64,000 bases of DNA, taken from positions 9,861 through 73,860 of the forward strand of contig JBEBHJ010000009.1 in NCBI GenBank assembly GCA_040081075.1, in the 5' to 3' direction. The position numbers and the translations under genes were made by a program. This document shows, piece after piece, positions 51,958 to 60,330 of the stretch; position 1 is the first letter of the stretch, and the number at the start of each line of letters is the position of its first letter. The DNA comes from JANJUB01 sp040081075 (GTDB lineage: Bacteria > Armatimonadota > Fimbriimonadia > Fimbriimonadales > Fimbriimonadaceae). The notes beneath the pieces were generated by a model. That model worked only from the letters and a program-made list of their open reading frames with translations. It had not been told where the DNA came from and ran no database searches.

Positions 51958-54654
51958 ATGAAGAAAATGCTTCTCGGGCTATCGCTAGCGACCCTCGCGT
52001 CGGTTGCGTGTGCAGAAGGAAAACTGACTGGATTCGAGACGAATAAGGTCGGTGACGGACTGAAGGTCACGGTCAAGGGCGAAGACCTGGCTCAGCCGAA
52101 GATTATCCGCACTATGGGCGGCAAATCTTACATGCTGGAGTTTGATGCTCGCTTGATCGGAAAGGCTTCGAATGAGAAAGTAGATTGGGGCGGTGTTAGC
52201 ACCGTTGCAGCCTATTGGTATCAAGCTCGGCCTGTAAAAGTTCGGATCCACCTTCGGGTTAATCCCGAATCCAATATTGATGTAACCCAGGTAGACGGTC
52301 AGTGGACGTTGGCAGTTAATGCCCCCGCTACTGATAAGTTCGCCGTGACGAATGTTGCCCCTAAAGGCACTCAGTCCCTTCCGGAGATCATCTCGAGTCC
52401 GGTTGCTGCCCCCGTGGCATCACCAATCGAGAAGTCAAAGAAGGTGACGGTTCAGCCTAAAGCCGGTGACAATGATGGTCTTAAAGCGATCATGTCACTC
52501 TCTGAGCCTAAGGCACCGGCAATGCCCTCGTTTATCACGATGGCAGCCTCGCCGGTAACGCTTGATGGAACGCCGGTTCCGGCACCGAAAGCAGAGCCGA
52601 AGGCGAAGACACCCAAGGCAACGCAAGCCAAGGTTGTGATTCCGGCCACGACGGTTCAAAGCGAGCCTAAGATTGTGTTCGCTCGCAGCGCGTCAAGCGG
52701 ATCGATCGACCTTGACTTCGCCAACGCTGATGTGGTGCAGGTCCTTAGAGCCCTTGCCATGCAGGCAAACGTGAATATTGTCACTGCACCAGATGTGAAA
52801 GGACAGGTCACGGTTTCGTTGCAAAACGTATCGGTTGAGGAAGCCCTCAATCTGATCTGCGCGTTGAGCAGCTTGCACTATGCAAAGCGAAACAACACCT
52901 ACGTAGTAGCCGCAAACTCGGCCGTACTCCGAGGGTTTGGTCCCGCTTCGGCAAACTCAGAAACACGGGTTGTACCGATCTATAGCGGTGAAGGAACTCA
53001 AATCAAGGCAGCGATTCTAAAGTCTGTACCATTTGATTCAAATAACGGTGGTTTTGAGTTAGTGCTTCCTAGCGAGCAACTGTCCATCTCTTCAACCGAC
53101 GTTGTTGGGGATTCGGGCGCAGGTGATCAAAAGCAAGGTGGCACTCAAGAAGGCACCAAGTTGTCCACTTCAACCGGGGCTGCAGGCACGTCTAAGAAGG
53201 ACACTTATGTTGTTGTAATCGGCGCAGCCAGCAAGCTTGATTCGCTTGAGCGACAGGTACGAATGATTGACGAGCAAATCTGCTTTGCTCTCGGCGTAGA
53301 AGTGCCGACCAGCACGGCTATGGTTCGTGAAACCTACTACACAAAGGGAACGAAAGCTTCGTTCTTGTTGACTTCCCTCGCAGGCAAGTCAGAAGGTGGC
53401 ACTTTTGCGAAAATCGGTACTACCGAGCTTCGGGCAACTCCGATCACGTCGATCAGCGAGCAAGCGATTTCGCTCTACGGCCGATCAAATGAGGTGGCTC
53501 GAATCATTGCTGATTTGAAGGCTCTGGATGAAGTGGGTGCAGATGGTGCCAACTTCCAAACCTATGACCTGCGATACTCTGATCCAAGGTCGGTAAAGCA
53601 AGAGCTTGAGAACCAGTTCCCTGGTTTGCAAGTTTCGATCTTGCCATCATCAGTCTCGTCGCCTGGTCTGTTCAAGGAGCAGAGCAAGCAACAAGAAGTG
53701 AGCGGTGGCGGCGCTTCCAGCCAGACCCAAAGTGGCTCTTCGGCAACGACGGGCGGCAGTTCAAATGAGATCGTTAGCGATGAAGGTTTGATCAAGCCTT
53801 ACGACGACTTCGAGAAGGGCGCCTATGCCATGAAGCTTGTGCTCCGTGGCACCCAGGACAAAATCGCGTCAGCACTGAGCTACCTCAAGTCAGTCGATGT
53901 TTGTCCGAAGCGAGTGGCCCTTGAACTACGAGTCATGGACATCAATAAGAATGATGCTGAGACCAAGGGAATCAAATGGGATCTGGCATTTGGCAGCGTC
54001 GTAACAAACGTTGGCAAAGCCCTCGGCACCAACTTTGGAACAATCGGCTCGTCCTTGAACTTCGGAAAGGGAAATGTAGGTAGTGTTACGGCGGCGCTCG
54101 ACGCCCTCGTAACCGATCAGAACTTGATCGCTCGACCGAACCTGTTAGCGATGGATGGACGACAAAGCGAACTCTTTGTTGGCGACGTCATCAACTACAT
54201 CAAGCAGATCCAGGCAACCCAAAACGGTATCACCGTTCAAACCGACAAGGTCAACGTTGGAGTTCGACTTTCGGTTCTGCCCCGAATCGGCGCTGACGGC
54301 AAGATCACGATCGACATGCGACCCGTCGTAAGCATTCTTAAGGGCTTCACGGATATCCCCGGCGGCGGACAGCTGCCTCAAACGGGAATCCGAGTTGTTC
54401 AGCAGACCGCGGTACTCAACGATGGAGACACCATCGCGATGGGTGGTTTGATCCAAGATTCTGACTCAGTAGAGACATCGGGTGTTCCGATCCTGAAAGA
54501 CCTGCCGCTCATCGGCAAACTCTTCAGCTCGACTACTCGAAAGAAGAATCGAAGTGAAGTTGTTTTCTTCCTCACGGCTAAGATCGTGGATGACGAAACG
54601 AACAAGACCGCCGCAAATCCTAAGAACGGCGACGTTAAGAAGGGCGGCAACTAA
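51958..54654 (+). CDS. pilQ: Type IV pilus secretin PilQ
   Basis: PilQ forms the outer-membrane gate for the pilus. From ATG 51958 (898 residues) there is a signal peptide (MKKMLLGLSLATLASVACA), an AMIN domain (to about residue 110), a Pro/Lys/Ala-rich linker and an STN/N0 domain (SIDLDFANADVVQVLRALA, VSLQNVSVEEALNLIC). N1 and N2 modules follow with a Ser/Gly/Gln-rich insert, and the secretin domain closes with LPQTGIRVVQQTAVLNDGDTIAMGGL and the V-P-x-L-x-(D/N)-LPL-I-G-x-L-F end motif. AAGGA precedes the ATG. ATG 51916 is an in-frame alternative that overlaps pilP but would precede the signal peptide by 14 residues. Confidence 0.93.
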   Translation: MKKMLLGLSLATLASVACAEGKLTGFETNKVGDGLKVTVKGEDLAQPKIIRTMGGKSYMLEFDARLIGKASNEKVDWGGVSTVAAYWYQARPVKVRIHLRVNPESNIDVTQVDGQWTLAVNAPATDKFAVTNVAPKGTQSLPEIISSPVAAPVASPIEKSKKVTVQPKAGDNDGLKAIMSLSEPKAPAMPSFITMAASPVTLDGTPVPAPKAEPKAKTPKATQAKVVIPATTVQSEPKIVFARSASSGSIDLDFANADVVQVLRALAMQANVNIVTAPDVKGQVTVSLQNVSVEEALNLICALSSLHYAKRNNTYVVAANSAVLRGFGPASANSETRVVPIYSGEGTQIKAAILKSVPFDSNNGGFELVLPSEQLSISSTDVVGDSGAGDQKQGGTQEGTKLSTSTGAAGTSKKDTYVVVIGAASKLDSLERQVRMIDEQICFALGVEVPTSTAMVRETYYTKGTKASFLLTSLAGKSEGGTFAKIGTTELRATPITSISEQAISLYGRSNEVARIIADLKALDEVGADGANFQTYDLRYSDPRSVKQELENQFPGLQVSILPSSVSSPGLFKEQSKQQEVSGGGASSQTQSGSSATTGGSSNEIVSDEGLIKPYDDFEKGAYAMKLVLRGTQDKIASALSYLKSVDVCPKRVALELRVMDINKNDAETKGIKWDLAFGSVVTNVGKALGTNFGTIGSSLNFGKGNVGSVTAALDALVTDQNLIARPNLLAMDGRQSELFVGDVINYIKQIQATQNGITVQTDKVNVGVRLSVLPRIGADGKITIDMRPVVSILKGFTDIPGGGQLPQTGIRVVQQTAVLNDGDTIAMGGLIQDSDSVETSGVPILKDLPLIGKLFSSTTRKKNRSEVVFFLTAKIVDDETNKTAANPKNGDVKKGGN

Positions 54655-54670
54655 CCCTTTCGAAACAACA

Positions 54671-54705
54671 AAGCCCCGGCTCGCAATGAGCCGGGGCTTC
54701 TTTGT
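54671..54705 (+). terminator. Intrinsic terminator after pilQ
   Basis: AAGCCCCGGCTC (54671-54682) pairs perfectly with GAGCCGGGGCTT (54688-54699) around GCAAT, followed by CTTTGT. An A-rich stretch precedes it, so it can also serve the convergent M43 protease gene that ends at 54713. It is the clearest terminator in the window. Confidence 0.92.
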
Positions 54706-54712
54706 CTTATGA

Positions 54713-55591
54713 CTACTTACCGGCGCGGTAAGTATCCCATTGGGAGCTCATGCGCGAGCCTTGACCAGCGGTGAACTCAAACATGCACGAATCATCAGTG
54801 TAATCCATGAAGTTGGTGATCGGGTCGTTGCCAGCTTGGCTACATGTGTTTCGGCCCGTTGGACAACCAAACGCAGCGCTCTTCTCGCGAGGCGTATCGC
54901 TTACCGAGTCGCCAGTCGTGCTACAACCGCCTTGGAAGGTGTGGTACAAGCCCATCCAGTGGCCAACCTCGTGGGTTGCCGTATCGCCCAGGTTGTAAGG
55001 AGCGGCGGTGCCACCGGGCAGCGACGAATAGAGAATCACAACGCCATCCTTCTTGGGTTGACTTGCATAGCTAGATGGGAACGTTGCCCAACCGAGCAAA
55101 CCGCCACCCATGTTATTGGAATAGATATTCAAGTCATCGGCGGTGCCAATGCGGAGGGCATTTTTCATTTGCGTCTCAGCCGTTGTGCCAGGCTGGGCGG
55201 TCGCCCATGTATTGTTCACTGTGGTGTCCGTGCTGATCAAATTGAACGAGATGCCTCGGCTTGCATAAGCCGCGTTCAGAACGTTCATCTGACTCGTGAT
55301 CTGTGATGCGGTGACAGCACCGGTGCCCGTTGAACTCTTGACGACATGCCAGTAAACATTGATTGGCCCGGAAGGAGCTTTCGCCGATTTGTTTGAAGCA
55401 AGGTCAAACTCAACGCGCATCATCTCCTCGGCGGAGAGGTCAACGGTACCGCATCGCTTGGTGATGCCTGCTTCGGTAGCGGCGGCGCTGAGATGGCCGC
55501 CCGTTGTATCGGAACCGGCACATCCGGTGATCATAAGGGCCATCGAAAGAGAGCCTAAGAGAACGACTTTGTTATTTAGGTTTAAACGCAT
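54713..55591 (-). CDS. Secreted M43 (pappalysin-type) zinc metalloprotease lipoprotein
   Basis: From ATG 55591 (MRLNLNNKVV) the 292-residue protein has a lipobox (LMITGCAG, Cys at about residue 24). It continues with a mature M43B protease, including the extended zinc site HEVGHWMGLYH near residues 205-215 and the Met-turn NFMDYTDDSCM. Several cysteines suggest disulfides. It is exported and outer-membrane or surface anchored. AGGAAAAA precedes the ATG. The frame is open upstream, but those residues would precede the signal. It is convergent with pilQ across the terminator. Confidence 0.92.
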   Translation of the reverse strand: MRLNLNNKVVLLGSLSMALMITGCAGSDTTGGHLSAAATEAGITKRCGTVDLSAEEMMRVEFDLASNKSAKAPSGPINVYWHVVKSSTGTGAVTASQITSQMNVLNAAYASRGISFNLISTDTTVNNTWATAQPGTTAETQMKNALRIGTADDLNIYSNNMGGGLLGWATFPSSYASQPKKDGVVILYSSLPGGTAAPYNLGDTATHEVGHWMGLYHTFQGGCSTTGDSVSDTPREKSAAFGCPTGRNTCSQAGNDPITNFMDYTDDSCMFEFTAGQGSRMSSQWDTYRAGK

Positions 55592-55622
55592 ATTTTTCCT
55601 TTGTGAGCAACTCACAACAATG

Positions 55623-55656
55623 ATTGTACGAAGCAAACCGTCACAGAAACGTCACA
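55623..55656 (-). promoter_or_regulatory. Promoter with tandem activator-like repeats
   Basis: On the minus strand TGTGACG occurs at 55656-55650 and again at 55645-55639, eleven bases apart. A TACAAT -10-like hexamer lies at 55628-55623, with the repeats lying over the -35 position. This matches the arrangement of OmpR/PhoB-type response-regulator sites at activated promoters. It would drive the M43 protease gene. Inferred from spacing and position. Confidence 0.4.
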
Positions 55657-55724
55657 AAACGCGCTGCGCTGAAATTTGCCCGTTACATCTTACAACACGA
55701 TTCGCGTTTTTGGGCGCAGAAATT

Positions 55725-56417
55725 TTACGGCCCGACAAAAACATAGCGGCCCTCGCTCGTTATTTTAAAGCCCGGAATCTTCCGTTCTTTCTCAAAGAAT
55801 CTGAAAAAAGGTCCAAGTTCGGTCCAAAATTTGGCGTGCTCGGGATGAGCTTTACATAGTTCGCCTTGACGTCCCCTGGTAAGGCGGCTCGGAAAGATGT
55901 GTACCGGGATGGTCTTCTGCCCTGCTCGCCGGGCTTCGCTCGCCAGCACGTAAATTGGCTTGATAACCGGGTCGGTCATCGCGAGACATCCAATTGAGAC
56001 CCTTGATCCGTGGATGTAAATCTCAGAACCAGGGTTTTCACTATCACCCAGAATCCGGTCAGCTTTGTTCGGGTAGTTAAGCCCCAATGAGAGGTGAAAT
56101 CGGCTTTGGGGGTTAAAAACCGCAACTTGGTACAAGCCTTCCGGCACCTGCAAGTCGCCGATTACCCGCTTTGGCCCGAGATTTCCCGATGCGGCCGCGA
56201 TCGGATGCTTCGACCACAAAACATATGCCTTCTTTTCGGCCCTGTAAGCCCAGAGTTCAAGCACCTTCTCGTCTTTGATGGCGCGCAGAAAAATCTTCCT
56301 TGGTGGCCACAAAATCTTCAGAGCGGACGCTCGCCGTTTGAGAGCGGGGACGCACTCAGCATAGGCGGAAGCGACTCGATCTTCGGGCATGGCGAAGCTA
56401 ACTACCAGCGACAGCAT
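55725..56417 (-). CDS. L,D-transpeptidase (YkuD family)
   Basis: The 230-residue protein carries the YkuD catalytic motif EIYIHGSRVSIGCLAMTD (His and Cys near residues 134 and 142). It also has an upstream GDLQVPEGLYQVAVFNPQSRFHLSLGLNYP segment, close to YafK-type L,D-transpeptidases that act on peptidoglycan or Braun-type lipoproteins. There is no good signal peptide from either ATG 56417 or ATG 56390, which is odd for a periplasmic enzyme. The longer start overlaps the preceding gene by 20 bases. It is the last gene of the csrA-containing run. Confidence 0.82.
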   Translation of the reverse strand: MLSLVVSFAMPEDRVASAYAECVPALKRRASALKILWPPRKIFLRAIKDEKVLELWAYRAEKKAYVLWSKHPIAAASGNLGPKRVIGDLQVPEGLYQVAVFNPQSRFHLSLGLNYPNKADRILGDSENPGSEIYIHGSRVSIGCLAMTDPVIKPIYVLASEARRAGQKTIPVHIFPSRLTRGRQGELCKAHPEHAKFWTELGPFFRFFEKERKIPGFKITSEGRYVFVGP

Positions 56418-58686
56418 AGATTTCTATACGCTCCAAACTCAAGCTGGGTAGTCCGAGCCGATTCACAATTCGCACATACCGACCCTTGATTGGCTCACCA
56501 AAGTATTCGGCAAGCCCGCCTGAGCTTTGGTGCTTTTGGCGCCAGTCGTAATCCAACTCTCTAAAGTAGGACTTCCCTATGTCGCCGCTCTTTTCGCTAA
56601 CGAAAATCTCAAAGCCCGGCTGAAGCTTGCCCGAAAGCTTCACCAGGCCGATGTTTACGTTGCGCCCCAGATCAACTTCGATGCCCTTTCCTTTCTCACG
56701 AGGAAGGTCTTTAGCCGAGAAGCTGGTAACGAGATTGCTCATGTTTACGGGGGATGGCGGCAAGTTAAGCCGCTTCGAAATGATCACCGCGCCCCCAGAC
56801 CGATACTTGGCCGCCAAAATTTGCCAGAGATTCACCGAAAAAACGCGCGATGCACCGAAGCGCTCCACCTTTAATTTCAACTGCCCATTCTTGCCAGAGA
56901 GATCAATCTTGCCGAATGGGTTCGGTCCCAACTTCCTTCCGGTCAATGGATTCTCAGTTACCTCAATCTTTTGACTCGGGAGATAGAAGGGCTCCGACGT
57001 GATCTTGCCCTGATAAATTGGAGCCGATTCGGCCCCTTCCGAAACCTGAGTGATCGTCACTGTCGAATCAAGAAGAAGGTTGCCGGCATTGTCGCCGATC
57101 CTCAGAAGAACGGTGGGCAAGTCAAACAAGTAGTCAGAGGGGCCGCCGCGAAAGAGCACGTTGGAGTTCAGGGCGCCAACGTCAGTCGCCGAGAGCAAAC
57201 CCGTCTTCTCAAGTAGCTCTTGGTCAGCGAGCGGATCATACAAGGGCTCGTCCGCCATTGTTGCCACAGAAGTCAGATTCACCTCAGCACGAGTATCGCC
57301 ATAACCAAAAATGCCGGGGAACCTTTCTCCAGAATGCGGGAATGGCACCAGACCCAGCTTTTTCAAGACCAAGATCGCGAACACTCGATCAAAACCAATT
57401 TTGGGGCTGACAATGTCGCCAAGGTTAATGGTCACGTCGCAAGTATCGCTAGGCGCATCGCTGATTCTTTGCAGCCGGAGCCTCTCTAGAACCCCATTTG
57501 GAGCGAACGAAAACCTTGAATAGCGGAAGAGGGATTCATTGATCAAGCCCAGCTGGGTTTGCACCCAATCTTCTAGACCGAAGCTGCCCAAAGCGTTGAT
57601 TTGGCTCGCAAACTTTGTACGATCAGCCGGACTCGCGACCACTTCAACAGACTTGCCGTTAGCTGCAACCTCGAGAAGGTTGTTCCCGCGGCATACGTCT
57701 GCCCCCTTAGGAAAGATTCTCAGGGCAACCGTATGCGATCGATGATCGGTGAGGTTGGGCCGGGCCGGCAGTTTGATCGAGAGTTGGGTTTCGGACCCGA
57801 CTGTGAGTCCTTCGGAAACACTCACGATGTCGGTTGCGCCATCATCAACGATCCATTGAGCATCAAAAGCGGGGGCATCAGCGGCTCCGACGCTCTTAAT
57901 ATGAGCCGTGTAGGTAAGTTGATCTCCAACGGCCGGACCAGTTTTAGCTCCAGTTAGAGGGTATTCCGGTGTTCTCCGAATCATCGTAACAGAGAGATCC
58001 GCGCCACGAACTGGCTCCCCCTTCTCCACTTGTAAGACGAGTTTGGGACGATCAATCGAAGCATTTGAACTTAAGAAGTCAACATCGGAGCTAAAGTTGA
58101 TCACCAACCCATGCATCTCTGCGGGCCGCAAGAGTTGTCGTTGCATTGTGGGACCCAGACCTTCGATCCGATATGTCAAGTCGTTTTCCTTGACTAAAGA
58201 AAGGCCCTCAATTTTCTCCGAGTCGGCGTCACCCAATGCGCCAACCGATGCCCACGGGATCGAGCCAATCCGTCGAGATCGCCAGCTTACGGCTCCGGTC
58301 GGGTCTTCCCCTCCCCGAAGCAATCCCATGAGCGACTTAAGGGGCCCCTCTGTCCAGGGTTTCTTGATCCATCGAACATATCCTAATTGGGGGGTTCCCT
58401 GGATCAATCCGAGAGTCAGCGAAGCGGACTTAATCTTCGCAGTGGGACCCAGCGCAACATTGAGATCGCGAAACTGGATGGCGAAGGTGAAAGCGGGACC
58501 ACTAACAAGATTTGAATCGCCGCCATGGCTACCGTCCTTATCGCTTGAGTCCAGAGTTGCATCTTCACAACTCCAATACCGATACGGCTCCTCTCCGGTT
58601 AGGGGTACAACTTCGCGCCCTCGCTGCAAAACGATTTCAGAGATCTGGGTTCGGCCAATAAGGCCAGCGAGAAGGAGCGAAGTCAC
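56398..58686 (-). CDS. Large secreted multidomain protein with discoidin-like C-terminus
   Basis: The family is not firmly recognised. The 762-residue product starts with a short hydrophobic segment (MTSLLLAGLIGRTQ). It has a DNRLRE-like beta region (about 20-220: KIKSASLTLGLIQG, VRWIKKPWTEG), then a CARDB-like beta-sandwich (about 225-350: ADLSVTMIRRTPEYPLTG, VDDGATDIVSVSEG) and a middle region. It ends in a domain reminiscent of F5/8-type carbohydrate-binding folds (KGRYVRIVNRLGLPSLSLERIEIYA). It is probably exported and adhesive or glycan-binding. It follows csrA by 18 bases and overlaps the L,D-transpeptidase gene. Confidence 0.6.
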   Translation of the reverse strand: MTSLLLAGLIGRTQISEIVLQRGREVVPLTGEEPYRYWSCEDATLDSSDKDGSHGGDSNLVSGPAFTFAIQFRDLNVALGPTAKIKSASLTLGLIQGTPQLGYVRWIKKPWTEGPLKSLMGLLRGGEDPTGAVSWRSRRIGSIPWASVGALGDADSEKIEGLSLVKENDLTYRIEGLGPTMQRQLLRPAEMHGLVINFSSDVDFLSSNASIDRPKLVLQVEKGEPVRGADLSVTMIRRTPEYPLTGAKTGPAVGDQLTYTAHIKSVGAADAPAFDAQWIVDDGATDIVSVSEGLTVGSETQLSIKLPARPNLTDHRSHTVALRIFPKGADVCRGNNLLEVAANGKSVEVVASPADRTKFASQINALGSFGLEDWVQTQLGLINESLFRYSRFSFAPNGVLERLRLQRISDAPSDTCDVTINLGDIVSPKIGFDRVFAILVLKKLGLVPFPHSGERFPGIFGYGDTRAEVNLTSVATMADEPLYDPLADQELLEKTGLLSATDVGALNSNVLFRGGPSDYLFDLPTVLLRIGDNAGNLLLDSTVTITQVSEGAESAPIYQGKITSEPFYLPSQKIEVTENPLTGRKLGPNPFGKIDLSGKNGQLKLKVERFGASRVFSVNLWQILAAKYRSGGAVIISKRLNLPPSPVNMSNLVTSFSAKDLPREKGKGIEVDLGRNVNIGLVKLSGKLQPGFEIFVSEKSGDIGKSYFRELDYDWRQKHQSSGGLAEYFGEPIKGRYVRIVNRLGLPSLSLERIEIYAVAGS

Positions 58687-58704
58687 TCCTTAAGTTTACT
58701 GGGG

Positions 58705-58911
58705 TTAGCCGGGCACGTCTTCAGGCTTAATCTGCGAAGCTTCGACATTTTCTTCGAGAATCTGCTCGAAAATCTCTTTTCGATGGACTGTGACATCCCG
58801 AGGAGCCTTTATTCCGAGGCGAACCTGCTCGCCGCGAACTTCGAGGACCACCACCTCGATGCCTTCCCCGATCATGATACTTTGATGAAGTTTTCTTGTT
58901 AGGACTAGCAT
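58705..58911 (-). CDS. csrA: Carbon storage regulator CsrA
   Basis: This small RNA-binding translation regulator (68 residues) has the full fold: MLVLTRKLHQSIMIGEGIEV, VRLGIKAPRDVTVHR with the RNA-contacting Arg, and a C-terminal helix. Upstream AAGGAGGG serves as ribosome site. It follows fliW by 42 bases. In the FliW-CsrA switch known from Bacillus and Campylobacter, FliW sequesters CsrA until flagellin is exported. Confidence 0.96.
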   Translation of the reverse strand: MLVLTRKLHQSIMIGEGIEVVVLEVRGEQVRLGIKAPRDVTVHRKEIFEQILEENVEASQIKPEDVPG

Positions 58912-58953
58912 CTGGACCGCGCCCTCCTTAGCGTTCGGTAGTTATTCAGGAGT

Positions 58954-59412
58954 CTAAGCGACCTGCTTTTCGCGCTCGCTTTCAACCACTTGGAATACCC
59001 GATGACGAATATTATACGCTTCGCCCTCAAGCACAACCTGCTTTCCTTGGCGATTTCGTAAATTAAGGACGATTGGCGCGGCAAGGTTGATGGTCATTTC
59101 TTGCGTGTTTCCGTCTGGAATTCGTACCGTCGTCCAAAGTGAATGGGGTGTTTCAAAAGTTAAGTCAAGCCGGTTAACCGTATCTTCAGGAATTTCCACC
59201 TCGTAGGCCTCAACAAAGTGCCACGGGTCGGCGACCAAAAATGCGAGCCCGGGTTCATCGATCGATTGAAGCCAACGGAACGGGCTGTTTTCGTTGTGAT
59301 TCAAGAGAAGGAACTGGCTCAGTTGGGGGAACCCCACGAGTCCTTCATCAAAGTTCAAAATGTCGTCTGACTCGAAGTCAATCGTTCCGAAGCGTGTTTG
59401 GGTGAGTTGCAT
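58954..59412 (-). CDS. fliW: Flagellar assembly factor FliW
   Basis: The 152-residue protein has the FliW pattern: TRFGTIDFESDDILNFDEGLVGFP, FLLLNHNENSPFRWLQSID, PGLAFLVADP and a basic C-terminus. It binds CsrA and flagellin. It starts 2 bases after the flgL stop, and csrA follows, giving the classical flgL-fliW-csrA order. Confidence 0.95.
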   Translation of the reverse strand: MQLTQTRFGTIDFESDDILNFDEGLVGFPQLSQFLLLNHNENSPFRWLQSIDEPGLAFLVADPWHFVEAYEVEIPEDTVNRLDLTFETPHSLWTTVRIPDGNTQEMTINLAAPIVLNLRNRQGKQVVLEGEAYNIRHRVFQVVESEREKQVA

Positions 59413-59414
59413 GG

Positions 59415-60296
59415 TTATCTTAAGAAGTCCATTAGAGAAAGTCGGCTTCCCATGCTTACCGACTGCATTGCAGCTTGGTAAGCGGTTTCGGCCAGCTTAT
59501 AGTTCAGGATCGCCTCGGACATGTCCACGTCTTCAACGTTCGAGATTTGTTCCGTCAGCTCATCCATGCGACGGGTCAATGTATTCTTGTTTTCGTCTAA
59601 AGTCTTGAGGCGGCCACCAATCGTGCCGCGCGTTAGCAAAACATCGGTCTCTGATTTCTTGATGTCGGCAAGATCAATGTTTCCGAGGGCGGACACATTT
59701 CCACTCTGGAGATTGGCTTTCAGGGATTCCATTCGATCCCAAAGGTCTTTAACCATTTTCTCGGCCGGAACATTTGCCGCGACTTGCTCGTTGGGACCAA
59801 CTTCGACAGTAATCTGATTGGAATCACCGTTGTAGGTAAGAACGGCGCCGACAGCAGTAAAGGGCTGCGCGCTGCTGTTTTGTCCCGCAAAGATGTAGTT
59901 GCCATTTGGCAGTTGAGTGTTGGCAAGGTTCAGAATTCGCTTTTGTATTTCGTTAACCTCGGAAACCATGCCGTTTCGCGCTTCTTGACTGGTTGTCGCA
60001 TTTGCGCCTTGACTCGCGAGTTCTTGAGCGCGTCGAATGAGCGTCTGTAACTCGGTGAGCGATGCTTCGGAAGACTTCAGCGAGACTTCTGCCGTATCAA
60101 TGTTTGCTCCAAACTGGCCCAGTGTTGACCGGAGATTGCGCATACTAATCGCGCTTTGAGTGCCCGTTGGATCATCACCAATGCTATTGATGCGTCGACC
60201 GCTTGACACTTTCTGTTGGGCCCCGATGTATGCCTCTTGGGCACGACCGAGGTCGCTCAGATAAGTATCGTATTGATGCCGGAAGCTGATTCTCAT
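59415..60296 (-). CDS. flgL: Flagellar hook-associated protein FlgL (HAP3)
   Basis: The 293-residue protein has a flagellin-type N-terminal helix (RISFRHQYDTYLSDLGRAQ), NSIGDDPTGTQSAISMRNL, and the C-terminal D0-D1 helix (NVEDVDMSEAILNYKLAETAYQAA) ending SLMDFLR. These are marks of hook-filament junction protein 3 rather than flagellin, which is usually longer. No flgK or flagellin gene is next to it; the upstream genes are non-flagellar. GGGAGAAA precedes the ATG. Confidence 0.93.
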   Translation of the reverse strand: MRISFRHQYDTYLSDLGRAQEAYIGAQQKVSSGRRINSIGDDPTGTQSAISMRNLRSTLGQFGANIDTAEVSLKSSEASLTELQTLIRRAQELASQGANATTSQEARNGMVSEVNEIQKRILNLANTQLPNGNYIFAGQNSSAQPFTAVGAVLTYNGDSNQITVEVGPNEQVAANVPAEKMVKDLWDRMESLKANLQSGNVSALGNIDLADIKKSETDVLLTRGTIGGRLKTLDENKNTLTRRMDELTEQISNVEDVDMSEAILNYKLAETAYQAAMQSVSMGSRLSLMDFLR

Positions 60297-60330
60297 TTTC
60301 TCCCAGTAAAGTTATCGGGGGTTTCCTGAT

